Both the position numbers and the translations under genes were made by a program. This document shows, one piece after another, positions 17,078 through 26,093 of a DNA stretch of 64,000 nucleotides. This stretch comes from Coralliovum pocilloporae (GTDB lineage Bacteria; Pseudomonadota; Alphaproteobacteria; Rhizobiales; Cohaesibacteraceae). Below the pieces are notes generated by a model. The model was not told where the DNA came from. It worked only from the letters and a program-made list of their open reading frames with translations, and made no database searches. The stretch lies in NCBI RefSeq assembly GCF_030845175.1, contig NZ_CP132542.1, positions 2,081,501 through 2,145,500 on the forward strand, read 5' to 3'. Numbering within the stretch: the stretch's first letter is position 1; every line of letters begins with the position of its first letter.

Positions 17078-18715
17078 ATGTCCAAAACATTGAAGAGAAG
17101 TTTGATTAGCGCTGGCGCAGCACTTCTGCTGTCTGGCGTCGCAACAGGGGTGATGGCGCAGGATGCTGCTGTGCCAGAGCTGTCAAAGGAAGCTTATGAA
17201 AGCTCCAAGACACTGTACTTCCAGCGCTGTGCTGGCTGTCATGGTGTTCTGAGAAAAGGCGCGACCGGCAAGAGTCTTCTGCCGGAGGAAACCCGCAAGC
17301 TGGGTCAGGAACGCCTTGAGCGGATCATTACGCTGGGTACCGAAGGCGGTATGAACAACTTTGATGACGTGCTCACCGAGCAGGAAATCAAGGACATGGC
17401 CACCTACATCCAGCTGGAGGCACCAAAGCCACCTGAAATGTCCCTGGCTCTGATGAAAGAGCGCCGCAAGATCTATGTGGAAGAGAAGGATTACCCAACC
17501 GCGCCGTTGCATGACCGCAATTGGGAAAACTTCTTCATCGTCATCGAACGTGACGCCGGTAAGGTGGCCATTGTTGACGGCGACAAGCACGAGATCATTG
17601 CCCACCTTGACACGGGTTATGCTGTTCACGTGATCAAGGGCACCGAGCATGCCGAAATGGAAGGTGCTGCGAAGGATCCGGGCCGCTTCTGGTACACGAT
17701 GGGTCGTGACGGCAAGCTGACCAAAATCGATCTCTGGCAGACACCGGACAAGATGCGTGTTGCCGAAGTCCAGGTCGCCTATGACGCCCGTGACGTGGCC
17801 GTCTCCAATGATGGCAAGTACATCATCGGCGGTGCTTACTGGCCTCCACACTTCGTGATCGTTGATGCTGAATCCATGGAGCCGAAGAAAGTGGTTTCCA
17901 CACGTGGTGTGAACGTCAACGGTGATTATGTGGAAGAATCCCGTGTGGCTGCTGTTTACACAGTGCCGGATGAGAATTCCATGCTCGTTTCCCTGAAAGA
18001 GCTTGGCCAGATGTGGCAGGTGGATCTGAACGATATCGATAACCTTCGTATCGAGCAGATGGATACATCCCGCTTCCTGCATGACGGGTTCTTTGACCCG
18101 ACCGGTCGTTACTTCCAGATTGCGGCGAACGCCTCCAACCAGATGGTTGTTGTGGATGCCAAGACCCGCAAGCATGAAGCCACCATTGATGTTGGCAAAC
18201 TGCCGCATCCGGGCCCTGGCGCGAACTGGATCGATCCGAAATGCGGACCGGTTGGCGGCACGACCCACCTTGGTGAAGGCACGGTCACTGTCTGGGGCAA
18301 CGACCCTGCAGGTCATCCGGATCAGGCCTGGAAGGTCTGCTACACGGTTGAAACCGACGGTCCTGGCCTGTTCATCCGGACACATCCGAAGAGCAAGTAT
18401 GTCTGGGCTGACCAGACCAAGCATCCGGAGCCGGAAGTTCAGCAGTCTATCCAGGTTATCTCCAAGGAAACCGGTGAAATCGTGAAAACCATGCAGCTGA
18501 CCGACAAGGAAGGCTACGCAGTGGTTCACTCCGAATTCAACGCCGATGGCACGGAAGTCTGGGTCTCCATCTGGAACCGTTCCACCAGCCTTGAGCCGAA
18601 TGGTGAGATTGTTGTGTTTGACGCGGAAACTCTTGAAGAGAAAACCCGCATCAAGGGCTTCTTCGCGCCGACCGGTAAGTTCAACGTCTACAACCGTGTC
18701 CATCACGTGACATAG
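17078..18715 (+). CDS. nirS: Cytochrome cd1 nitrite reductase
   Basis: Periplasmic enzyme reducing nitrite to NO. 545 residues: signal peptide with a likely cut after VMA (Ala27), cytochrome c domain with CAGCH (Cys51-His55), then the eight-bladed d1 propeller. The d1 iron ligand is probably His184 (TGYAVHV). The two distal active-site histidines are His335 (SRFLHDGFFD) and His377 (GKLPHPGPGANW), close to the His327/His369 pair of Pseudomonas aeruginosa. GGAGTCGCGAGA precedes the start. The d1 maturation genes lie on both sides of it (nirJN-chelatase and nirECFDLGH). Confidence 0.98.
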   Translation: MSKTLKRSLISAGAALLLSGVATGVMAQDAAVPELSKEAYESSKTLYFQRCAGCHGVLRKGATGKSLLPEETRKLGQERLERIITLGTEGGMNNFDDVLTEQEIKDMATYIQLEAPKPPEMSLALMKERRKIYVEEKDYPTAPLHDRNWENFFIVIERDAGKVAIVDGDKHEIIAHLDTGYAVHVIKGTEHAEMEGAAKDPGRFWYTMGRDGKLTKIDLWQTPDKMRVAEVQVAYDARDVAVSNDGKYIIGGAYWPPHFVIVDAESMEPKKVVSTRGVNVNGDYVEESRVAAVYTVPDENSMLVSLKELGQMWQVDLNDIDNLRIEQMDTSRFLHDGFFDPTGRYFQIAANASNQMVVVDAKTRKHEATIDVGKLPHPGPGANWIDPKCGPVGGTTHLGEGTVTVWGNDPAGHPDQAWKVCYTVETDGPGLFIRTHPKSKYVWADQTKHPEPEVQQSIQVISKETGEIVKTMQLTDKEGYAVVHSEFNADGTEVWVSIWNRSTSLEPNGEIVVFDAETLEEKTRIKGFFAPTGKFNVYNRVHHVT

Positions 18716-18734
18716 GGACGTCTGGCAATAACAG

Positions 18735-18759
18735 GGGAGGCGGATCTGATCCGCCTCCC
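18735..18759 (+). terminator. Hairpin after nirS
   Basis: GGGAGGCGGAT (18735-18745) / ATCCGCCTCCC (18749-18759), loop CTG; very stable, but the tail GTCTTTGTCTC has few T. It may stabilise the nirS 3' end and reduce read-through into the NirT-like gene rather than stop it fully. Confidence 0.7.
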
Positions 18760-18791
18760 GTCTTTGTCTCAGGATACAAGGTGCTGGCACA

Positions 18792-20588
18792 ATGGGCGAT
18801 CAGGCAAAACCAGGTTGGTGGGCGCGGTGGCGAAAGGTCATTCTGTTCGGCACACCACTATCTGCTGCTCTTATTTTCTTCTCCGCAGGGATTGTCTTCT
18901 GGGGTGGTTTCAACACCGCCATGGAAGCCACCAATACCCTGCCATTCTGTATTTCCTGCCATGAGATGGAAAACACCGTCTATCAGGAGTACAAGACCAC
19001 AATCCACTATCAGAACCGTACAGGCGTGCGCGCCACCTGCTCTGACTGTCACGTGCCGGACCCCTGGGTGCACAAGATGGTGCGCAAGGTCCAGGCTTCG
19101 CGTGAGCTCTACGGCAAGGTGGTTGGAACCATCGACACACCGGAGAAGTTCGAGGCCAAACGGCTGGAACTGGCAAAGCGGGTCTGGAAGACCATGAAGG
19201 CGACCGACTCCCGTGAATGCCGTAACTGTCACACGCTTGAATCCATGGCGCCGGAATATCAGCGCCCGCGCGCCCGGAAGCAGCATCTGAATGCCATTAA
19301 AACCGGCCAGACCTGTATCGATTGCCATAAGGGCATTGCCCATAACAGTCCACGCCATCTGCTGACGGAAGAAGAGCTGGAAGAGCTTGAAAAACCGGAT
19401 ATGGCCTTCGCCCGGGATATCCCCGAAACCTTCCTGGCCAGCCTGAAGAAGATCGAGACGCTTGAAGCGGAAGCTGCGGCGAAAGCCGAAGCCGATGCCA
19501 AAGCGGCCCAGGATGCCGTCAAGGCTCGCATCGCTGCAGCTGTTGCAAAGCGTGAAGAGGAAGTTCGCGCCGAGCTGGCCGGAACCGTCGATACCTCCTC
19601 TGGTGCAGGTGCAAGCGGTGGTGCAGACGCTCTGGCTCCTGTGGACTGGGATAGTGTGGATAGCAAGAACATCACGCTGTTCTATCCCGGGCAGGCCTCG
19701 TTTGAATGGGTCCAGACCGGCAAGGATCATGGCGGAGCACGTCCGTTCACCAAGGCTGGTGACCGTTGCTCGACCTGCCATGCCAAGGAAGTCAAGGATA
19801 TGGGGGCAAAGATTGTCTCCGGCTCCAAGGCTGAAGAAACGCCCATTCCCGGCAAGCCTGGCCATGTGGACATGACGGTCCAGGCCACCCATGATGCGGA
19901 CAATCTCTATCTCCGCTTCCAGTGGCAGCAAAGCGCTCACGCGCCCGTACCCTTCATCGATGGTGGCAAGCTTGATCCGGCCAACGAGACCAAGATTGCC
20001 GTGATGATTGCCGGCAAAGATATCAAATATGCCGAACAGGCCGGGTGTTGGGTGACCTGTCACCATGACTCCCGTTACATGCCGCACGCGCCGAAAGACG
20101 ATCAGTTGAAGGCTGTCGATTTTGGTGATCGGGTGGATGTCTCTGACGGTATCCGGAAATATCTGGCCCAGTCCCGGACCAAGGTTGAAGTCAAGGGGCG
20201 TCGTGGCAAGATCCGTGGTGGCTGGGACAAGCTGCGTGACAAGGCCGAGATCGATGAGGCCAGGGCTGCCGGTCAGTTTATGGATCTGCTCCGCTATCGC
20301 TCAGGTGAAACTGCGGAGAACGGTTCAATCCAGGAAGACCGGATCATGGCCGACGGTGTGGCTCTTGAAGCCGCGGGCACGCTCGACGGTGATATCTGGA
20401 CCGTGGTCATGAAACGACCGCTGAAAACCGGCGAAGCAGGTGATGTGGACCTTGAAGCGGGCCAGCAATATGTGGTTGGGTTTGCGATCCATGATGACTA
20501 TGCATCAGCCCGTTTCCACCATGTGTCTCTGGAATTCACGCTTGGTCTTGACGACCCGTCAGCCGAGATCAACGTCCAGGGTCAGTAA
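18792..20588 (+). CDS. NirT/NapC-type tetrahaem cytochrome fused to an EB_dh-like haem domain
   Basis: Membrane-anchored multihaem protein, 598 residues, probably a quinol-to-periplasm electron carrier for NirS. N-terminal part: one membrane helix (about 17-38) and four CXXCH sites (Cys53, 83, 143, 175), the NirT/NapC pattern. Then an Ala/Lys/Glu-rich coiled-coil-like linker (about 192-262) and a Gly/Ser spacer. The C-terminal part (about 285-598) carries a fifth CXXCH (CSTCH, Cys326) and a Cys-x3-Cys-His site (CWVTCHHD, 419-424) followed by a possible Met ligand. This part resembles the ethylbenzene-dehydrogenase-like haem-binding family. Ordinary NirT proteins stop near residue 200. It follows nirS by 76 nt and a hairpin. 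Confidence 0.87.
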   Translation: MGDQAKPGWWARWRKVILFGTPLSAALIFFSAGIVFWGGFNTAMEATNTLPFCISCHEMENTVYQEYKTTIHYQNRTGVRATCSDCHVPDPWVHKMVRKVQASRELYGKVVGTIDTPEKFEAKRLELAKRVWKTMKATDSRECRNCHTLESMAPEYQRPRARKQHLNAIKTGQTCIDCHKGIAHNSPRHLLTEEELEELEKPDMAFARDIPETFLASLKKIETLEAEAAAKAEADAKAAQDAVKARIAAAVAKREEEVRAELAGTVDTSSGAGASGGADALAPVDWDSVDSKNITLFYPGQASFEWVQTGKDHGGARPFTKAGDRCSTCHAKEVKDMGAKIVSGSKAEETPIPGKPGHVDMTVQATHDADNLYLRFQWQQSAHAPVPFIDGGKLDPANETKIAVMIAGKDIKYAEQAGCWVTCHHDSRYMPHAPKDDQLKAVDFGDRVDVSDGIRKYLAQSRTKVEVKGRRGKIRGGWDKLRDKAEIDEARAAGQFMDLLRYRSGETAENGSIQEDRIMADGVALEAAGTLDGDIWTVVMKRPLKTGEAGDVDLEAGQQYVVGFAIHDDYASARFHHVSLEFTLGLDDPSAEINVQGQ

Positions 20589-20669
20589 GACATGAAAAAT
20601 TACCGCCCGGTCCAGGCACCACCTGGCCGGGTGGTTCTGCTTGAACCAACTGAAGACAGGGAGACTGCA

Positions 20670-21128
20670 ATGAACAGGGCAATCATCTTATCGGCACTTG
20701 GTTTGGTGGCGGGTCTGGCCTGGGGCATGTCGCAGGCATCTGCGTCTGATCTTGTGGAAGGGTTTCTGGAAAAGAAAGACCCCGCAAAAATAGAAAAAAT
20801 CTGCGCCAAGGCTGAGAAACGCTATCAAAAGATTTTCGGCAAGCCGAGCGAGGACGAGGATGCAACAGTTATCCTCATGTACAAATACACGTTCTGCCCG
20901 GAGCGGGTTTCGGTGCCGCAGGGCACTTTGGTTCGCTGGGTCAATGTGGATAAGCGCACCAGCCACAGCACCTGGTTGAAAGAGGCCGGGCAGCCGGAAT
21001 CAGAGCGGATTTTCCCGGAAGAGATTGTTGAAATCCCGTTCGACATGCCGCCGGGTGACTATCCCTATCTGTGCGGGCCTCATTGGGAGGCAGACGGGAT
21101 GGTCGGGATTGTCACAGTGACCCCTTGA
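20670..21128 (+). CDS. Exported type-1 (blue) copper protein
   Basis: Small periplasmic cupredoxin, 152 residues, with a signal peptide (residues 1 to about 26). The type-1 copper set is complete: His99 (TSHSTW), Cys135 and His138 (LCGPHWE) and Met144 (ADGM). A charged stretch (about 27-65) precedes the cupredoxin fold. Start chosen at 20670, where GACAGGGAG lies 6 nt ahead and the signal peptide begins; the frame is open back to 20592. It lies 81 nt after the NirT fusion and before a terminator, so it is probably co-transcribed and may carry electrons to NirS, NorC or NosZ. Confidence 0.88.
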   Translation: MNRAIILSALGLVAGLAWGMSQASASDLVEGFLEKKDPAKIEKICAKAEKRYQKIFGKPSEDEDATVILMYKYTFCPERVSVPQGTLVRWVNVDKRTSHSTWLKEAGQPESERIFPEEIVEIPFDMPPGDYPYLCGPHWEADGMVGIVTVTP

Positions 21129-21142
21129 GACATGGAGAGACA

Positions 21143-21167
21143 AAAGGCCGCCTGACAGGTGGCCTTT
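21143..21167. terminator. Terminator after the copper protein
   Basis: AAAGGCCGCCT (21143-21153) / AGGTGGCCTTT (21157-21167) with one mismatch, loop GAC. It lies between the convergent copper-protein and chemoreceptor genes and can serve both. Confidence 0.75.
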
Positions 21168-21207
21168 GATGTTTGCTGCATTCCGTTGAAGCAGGAGATC
21201 CTGCCGG

Positions 21208-22689
21208 TCAGACGAGCCCTTGTGAGGCCTGCTTGATGTCTGCCGTGCCGGACATGATGGTCTCAGTCGCAGTGGCAATGTCATTCATGTTGTTTGTAAT
21301 CGTAGTGACACCATCCGAGGCAGACTGCATATTGGCCGAGATATCCCGGGTAACCGCAGACTGTTCTTCAATGGCCGCTGAGATTCCGGTCGAGATCTCG
21401 TTGATGTCCTGAATGATCTTGGCAATGTCATCAATTGCAGACACGGCATTGTCTGTTGATGTCTGGATATCTCCGGTATGATTGCCGATGGTCTCAGTCG
21501 CCTTGGAGGTCTGGCTGGCCAGTTCTTTGACTTCTGTAGCGACAACCGCAAAGCCCTTGCCCGCTTCGCCAGCACGCGCGGCCTCGATTGTCGCGTTGAG
21601 GGCCAGTAGATTGGTTTTTTCTGCAATATCGGAGATCAGGCTGACCACATCGCCGATCTGATTGGCAGCCGTAGAGAGGCTGGAGATGATCTGTCCGGTT
21701 CTCTCAGCCTGGTCCACAGCTTCATTGGAAATACCAAGCGCTTTTGAGACCTGACGGTTGATTTCTTCCACGGACGCGGCAAGTTCTTCAGCGCCGGATG
21801 CAACAGCCTGCACAGTGTTGGATGTTTCGCCAGCCGCTGCTGCGGATGACGTTGCACCATTGCTGGCCTGAGCAACAAGATCGGAAATGGTATCGAGATC
21901 AGCATCAATCTTGCGCTGTGTCTCTGCCTTGCGTATCCGTTCCTGTACCTGAGCTGTGATGTCGCTGGCGAACTTGACAACCTTGAACGGCTTACCGTTC
22001 CAGTCGAAGATCGGATTATAGGATGCCTGAATCCAGATTTCCTTGCCGCCTTTGCCAAAACGTTTGTATTCGGCCGCCTGGAACTCACCCCGGGCCAGCT
22101 TTGCCCAGAATTCCCTGTATGACGGGCTTTCGCATTCCTCAGGGTCTACGAACATCCGGTGATGCTTGCCCTGGATTTCTTCGAGAGAATAACCAACCGC
22201 ACCGAGGAAGTTGGCATTGGCCGTCTGGATTATTCCGTCAAGGTCAAACTCGATCACCGCCTGCGACTTGTGAATGGCGTCAAGCTGCCCGGCAGAATTC
22301 GCCTGGTCAAGTTTTTGGTCGGTGATATCAGATGCGAGTTTGATGACGCGTGAGACAGAACCGTTTGCGCCCATGATTGGATTGTAGGATCCATGCAGCC
22401 AGAGTTCTTCACCCGATTTCTTTTGCCGCTTGAATTCGCCACTGAAGAATTCACCGCGTGCAAGGCGACCCCAGAAGGCCTGATAATCTGCAGTCTGGCG
22501 CACGTCATCGGGGACGAAAATGCTGTGATGCTTGCCTTTGATCTCGTCCAGCCTGTAGCCCATCGTCTTGAGCAGGTTTTCATTTGCCTCAAGAATAGTC
22601 CCGTCCGGCTTGAATTCAATAATTGCCTGGGAGCGATGAAGTGCACCAAGGCGCGCGGTATCAAGACTGCGAAGTAAATTGAGAGGCAT
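21208..22689 (-). CDS. Soluble methyl-accepting chemotaxis protein with two PAS domains
   Basis: Cytoplasmic receptor, 493 residues, no membrane helix. Two PAS domains of similar sequence (about 18-125 and 140-247), each with a KGKHH or QGKHH segment and closing in SDIT, are followed by an MCP signalling domain with the hairpin tip [28 protein letters not shown]. The build resembles BdlA/Aer2-like soluble receptors that sense redox state, flavin or haem ligands. It separates nirS and its carriers from the nirECFDLGH operon, so sensing of denitrification or energy state is a reasonable guess. No box was found upstream. Confidence 0.9.
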   Translation of the reverse strand: MPLNLLRSLDTARLGALHRSQAIIEFKPDGTILEANENLLKTMGYRLDEIKGKHHSIFVPDDVRQTADYQAFWGRLARGEFFSGEFKRQKKSGEELWLHGSYNPIMGANGSVSRVIKLASDITDQKLDQANSAGQLDAIHKSQAVIEFDLDGIIQTANANFLGAVGYSLEEIQGKHHRMFVDPEECESPSYREFWAKLARGEFQAAEYKRFGKGGKEIWIQASYNPIFDWNGKPFKVVKFASDITAQVQERIRKAETQRKIDADLDTISDLVAQASNGATSSAAAAGETSNTVQAVASGAEELAASVEEINRQVSKALGISNEAVDQAERTGQIISSLSTAANQIGDVVSLISDIAEKTNLLALNATIEAARAGEAGKGFAVVATEVKELASQTSKATETIGNHTGDIQTSTDNAVSAIDDIAKIIQDINEISTGISAAIEEQSAVTRDISANMQSASDGVTTITNNMNDIATATETIMSGTADIKQASQGLV

Positions 22690-22859
22690 CTGTAAATCCT
22701 GTAGGCTGAATTTGTCTCCATAGAAATATTTATGTAATTCGTTTAAGTATTTCCTAACATGATACCTTCTTCTGCGGCCTATTAACTTATACGTAGTTAT
22801 TAGTTGTAGGTATGGCGACTTTTGAATGAGAAAGGTCGTATTAATTAGAGGTTGAACAT

Positions 22860-22888
22860 CTTTTGAACAGGTTTTTTATGTTCAAAAG
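22860..22888. repeat. 10-bp inverted repeat between nirH and the chemoreceptor gene
   Basis: CTTTTGAACA (22860-22869) is exactly inverted as TGTTCAAAAG (22879-22888), spacer GGTTTTTTA, in a 265-nt AT-rich gap. It could be an operator for the chemoreceptor gene or a hairpin at the end of the nir operon; there is no terminal T-run in the nir direction. Confidence 0.45.
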
Positions 22889-22954
22889 GTGGCTTTGGTC
22901 TAATTTAATTTCGAGTAATTTGTAAGGTTCAAATGAGTTGCGGAGCGTAAAGCA

Positions 22955-23446
22955 TCAAATATTGCCCTGTGTTAATCTGAATCCGGTTTTCTTCAGAATG
23001 CTCTTTGAGAACAAGACGTCATGCTGATGAACAACATCGCCCAGTTCCTGTGCGATCAGAGAGACCTGTTTCATCACGTCATCCCGATTCGCACCATGGA
23101 CCATGGCAAACAGGTTATAGGGCCAGTCCGGCATATGGCGCGGGCGTCTGTAGCAATGGCTCACATAGGGCAGAGCGCCTATCACTTCGCCCAACCGGTC
23201 GACCGCCTCATCATCTATATCCCAGACAGACATGCCATTGGCTGTCATGCCCAGGGCATAGTGATTGGGAACCGCCGCGACCCGGCGGATGATGCCTTCC
23301 TCCTGCATCGAACGAACACGGGCAAGGACATCATTTTCAGTCATGCCTGTCTGGTCTGCAACCACCTGCCAGGGACGCGAGCAGCGCGGCAGCCCGGCCT
23401 GAAGGGCAGCAATCAGTTTCCGGTCCTGTTCGGAGAGAGAGGTCAT
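22955..23446 (-). CDS. nirH: NirH, sirohaem decarboxylase subunit
   Basis: Part of the NirDLGH complex that decarboxylates sirohaem to didecarboxysirohaem. 163 residues with the Lrp/AsnC-like layout: an N-terminal winged helix that need not bind DNA, then the sensor-like fold. It carries WPYNLFAMVHG, the segment typical of the L/H type of subunit. Last gene of the nirE operon; overlaps nirG by 4 nt. Confidence 0.9.
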   Translation of the reverse strand: MTSLSEQDRKLIAALQAGLPRCSRPWQVVADQTGMTENDVLARVRSMQEEGIIRRVAAVPNHYALGMTANGMSVWDIDDEAVDRLGEVIGALPYVSHCYRRPRHMPDWPYNLFAMVHGANRDDVMKQVSLIAQELGDVVHQHDVLFSKSILKKTGFRLTQGNI

Positions 23447-23907
23447 ACGGCTACCTTCAGTCTGATAAAGAACTCGCGCTCCTTGGGGAACAGCAGAACC
23501 GGATATCCGGTCTTCCTTTCAATCCTGTCTGCAACAGACTGGATCTGATTCCGGGTTTCGGTCGCGAGGACAAACCACATATTCAGTTGATGGTCGCGTT
23601 CGTAATTGTGTGCCACCTCGTCAAAGCTGTTGACGATTTCAACCACTGACTGGAAGGCATCTTCCGGCAGGGCCATGGCGCAGAGGCAGAATGCTCCACC
23701 CAGTTTCTCCACATCGAACATGGGTCCGAAGCGGGTCAGCGCCCGCTCGTCCACCAGGCGTTCCAGGCGCTCCAGCAGCAGGGTTTCAGTGATGCCGAGT
23801 TCTTCAGCCACGGCGGCATAGGGCTCTGCCACCAGAGGCAGGCCATCCTGCAGCCGGTTCACCAGCGTGCGGTCCAGATCATCAAGGAGCACCTGCTGAT
23901 GTCTCAT
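23443..23907 (-). CDS. nirG: NirG, sirohaem decarboxylase subunit
   Basis: 154-residue partner in the sirohaem decarboxylase. Lrp/AsnC-like fold with the HNYERDHQLNMWFVLATE segment shared with the D half of NirDL. It overlaps both neighbours by 4 nt, so it is tightly coupled. The assignment as G rather than D rests on being the separate copy ahead of nirH. Confidence 0.88.
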   Translation of the reverse strand: MRHQQVLLDDLDRTLVNRLQDGLPLVAEPYAAVAEELGITETLLLERLERLVDERALTRFGPMFDVEKLGGAFCLCAMALPEDAFQSVVEIVNSFDEVAHNYERDHQLNMWFVLATETRNQIQSVADRIERKTGYPVLLFPKEREFFIRLKVAV

Positions 23908-24905
23908 TCTGCCGCCTCCCGGTAAACCGGTGTCAGCGTTGCGCCCCGCTGCTTGAAGCAGCGTCGTGAAAACAGCACATCCCGGCCATTGAGCGCATCA
24001 CCAGCGACTTCTGCCAGCTCATCAAGCACAGCCAGCGCGTCTTCTCGTGCGCCAGCATGGACCATGCAATAAAGGTTATAGGGCCAGACGCCATTAACGC
24101 GGTTCCGCTCATAACAGAGTGTAACCTGCGGGTGGCAGGCAAACTGTGCTGCAACATCATTGATCCGGTCATCTGCAATATCCCAGACCGCCATGGCGTT
24201 GGATCGGAAACCGAACCGACGGTGATGAAGAACCGTGCCAAACCGGCGAATGATGCCATGCTCTGACAAGCACTGAAGGCGAGCCAGAATGTCCTCTTCG
24301 TCGCGCCCGAGTTCCGCGGCAATCTGGTGGAACGGTTCTGCTACAAGCGGCAGGCCGTTTTCGAGATGTTGCAGAAGAGGGCGGTCATCGGCCTGAAGGC
24401 AGGAGAGATTCGCTTGTCCCGGACGGGGAGCCTTGGGGGCCGAACGCTTGTCCGTCAGTGAAAAGCCGAGATCAAGGTGATACGCCCTCTGAAGCCGGAA
24501 GGCATAGACCGGCAGGCCGGTCTTCTGCTCAATCCGTTGAAGCGTTGCATCCACTGCATCCCGATCGGCGCCCGTGACAACGAACCAGAGATTCAGTGTG
24601 TTTTCCCGTTCGTAATTGTGATTGACGCCGGGCTCCTCGTTGACCAGTTCCGCGACCAGCTCCAGATAGCCGTCCATCACGGACATGGCAGCCAGAGTGC
24701 TGGCACCGATTGTGTTGGGAGCCAGAATGGTTCCGATCCGGCTCAGCAGGCCGTCCGCTTCCGCCTGGATATAGGTGTTGAGGACATCTTGCTCGGGCAG
24801 GTCATGGCGCACCGCGATATGGGTGAAGGGGCGTGATATCAGCGGAAAGCCGTGCTGCCAGTCGTTCAGGAGGGCCAGTTCATGCGTGTTGAGATGCTCT
24901 GCCAT
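23904..24905 (-). CDS. nirDL: NirDL fusion, sirohaem decarboxylase subunit
   Basis: 333 residues made of two Lrp/AsnC-like units. The N-terminal unit (about 1-150) has HNYERENTLNLWFVVTG and corresponds to NirD; the C-terminal unit (about 170-333) has WPYNLYCMVHAG and corresponds to NirL. A polar linker (DKRSAPKAPRPGQA) joins them. Fused NirDL is known in other denitrifiers. It lies 3 nt after nirF and overlaps nirG by 4 nt. Confidence 0.92.
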   Translation of the reverse strand: MAEHLNTHELALLNDWQHGFPLISRPFTHIAVRHDLPEQDVLNTYIQAEADGLLSRIGTILAPNTIGASTLAAMSVMDGYLELVAELVNEEPGVNHNYERENTLNLWFVVTGADRDAVDATLQRIEQKTGLPVYAFRLQRAYHLDLGFSLTDKRSAPKAPRPGQANLSCLQADDRPLLQHLENGLPLVAEPFHQIAAELGRDEEDILARLQCLSEHGIIRRFGTVLHHRRFGFRSNAMAVWDIADDRINDVAAQFACHPQVTLCYERNRVNGVWPYNLYCMVHAGAREDALAVLDELAEVAGDALNGRDVLFSRRCFKQRGATLTPVYREAAE

Positions 24906-24908
24906 GGA

Positions 24909-26093
24909 TCAGAGCCCCAGACGGTGAGCACGGGCAGTGAAGAAGATGCCGCTTGGCTTTTGAGCTGGCAGGACCTGCTTCTTCTCGAAGGTGGAGGTGT
25001 CATAGACGTGGACCTCGCCCGCATCCCGGACGGACATCCACACTTCTGCACCGCGCGGTTCAAACTCCATGTGCAGCACAGCCGGGCCTGGTTTGAATGT
25101 TTTGATGATGCTGCGGCTCGGCACATCAATCACCTGAATTGTGTCGTTGTGCGGTGGTGCGAAATTGACCCAGATCTGCCGCCCATCCGGTCGGGCCATG
25201 GCAAAGACGGGCTGCCCATGCACGGGGACGCGCCCCACTTCTTCAAAGCTCCGGTCATCCATCAGCAAAATTTCGTGCCGCCCGATAGCAGGCAGGGCAA
25301 ACAGGCCATCCGCATGGGCCCAGCCTTCAAGATGTGGCATCTTGTAGACGGGCAACTTGCGCTCGCCGCGCCCATAACCGGCCAGAATCCGTTTTGGCTG
25401 AAGAGGCGTCTGCCAGAAGTCGATATGTGTCAGGCCGTCCTCGCCAAACAGACCGGCAATGTAGTGGCGCCCGTCACCGGTCACCAGCGCGTCATAGGGA
25501 TACTCGCCAATATTGTCGAGCTTGGAGATCTGTGGTGCGCCCTCCGCAGAGAAGTCGGCTATCCACGTTTCCCCGGCATCCCAGAGCGTGAAGGCAAACC
25601 GGCGACCGGGCAGGTCCACAAGGCCGATCACTTTGGAGCGGACGTCGTCATCATCTCCATAGGCTGCGGGAATATCGGCCACGAGCTCCAGGCTGGCGGC
25701 GTCAAATACTTTGACGCCGCCCGGCTCATAATTGGACACAGCAATCAGCGTCCCGTCATCAGAAATGGCACCGCCAATCGAATTGCCACCCTGGACCACC
25801 CGCTTTTCGATTACGCCTTTCAGCATGTCGATCTTGGTTAGCCCGCCATCCCGTCCGAAGACATAGGCGTAACGCTCATCCCGGGAATAGACCGCTGAGG
25901 CATGCGAGACGTCCCCAAGACCCTGAACCTGTTTCAGAATTGTATTATCGGTGGTCTCGACAATCAGCGCGGCACCGGTAGCGCGCTCAATGATCAGGCC
26001 AAGATCCCCGGTTCCGCGCAGCTCGTCAGACTTTGCCTGGGCGGGCAGCAGGAGCGCGGTAGAGAGAAGAAGGGCAGAGAGAAGCTGTTTCAT
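24909..26093 (-). CDS. nirF: NirF, d1-propeller protein of haem d1 synthesis
   Basis: Propeller protein, 394 residues, related to the d1 domain of NirS but without a c-haem, needed late in haem d1 synthesis. It has a signal peptide (MKQLLSALLLSTALLLPAQA), which points to the periplasm, and repeated blade motifs such as GRDGGLTKIDM and PGPAVLHMEFEPRGAEVW. Start chosen at 26093, overlapping the nirC stop by 4 nt; the frame upstream is only nirC shadow. Confidence 0.93.
   Translation of the reverse strand: MKQLLSALLLSTALLLPAQAKSDELRGTGDLGLIIERATGAALIVETTDNTILKQVQGLGDVSHASAVYSRDERYAYVFGRDGGLTKIDMLKGVIEKRVVQGGNSIGGAISDDGTLIAVSNYEPGGVKVFDAASLELVADIPAAYGDDDDVRSKVIGLVDLPGRRFAFTLWDAGETWIADFSAEGAPQISKLDNIGEYPYDALVTGDGRHYIAGLFGEDGLTHIDFWQTPLQPKRILAGYGRGERKLPVYKMPHLEGWAHADGLFALPAIGRHEILLMDDRSFEEVGRVPVHGQPVFAMARPDGRQIWVNFAPPHNDTIQVIDVPSRSIIKTFKPGPAVLHMEFEPRGAEVWMSVRDAGEVHVYDTSTFEKKQVLPAQKPSGIFFTARAHRLGL

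Noticed and set aside
17183-18790. 535-codon minus-strand ORF opposite nirS
   Set aside because: Mirror of a high-GC coding strand; nirS is certain.
18858-20087. 409-codon minus-strand ORF opposite the NirT fusion
   Set aside because: Antisense shadow; the haem motifs on the plus strand decide.
22254-22721. 155-codon minus-strand ORF at the chemoreceptor start
   Set aside because: Out-of-frame shadow of the first PAS domain.
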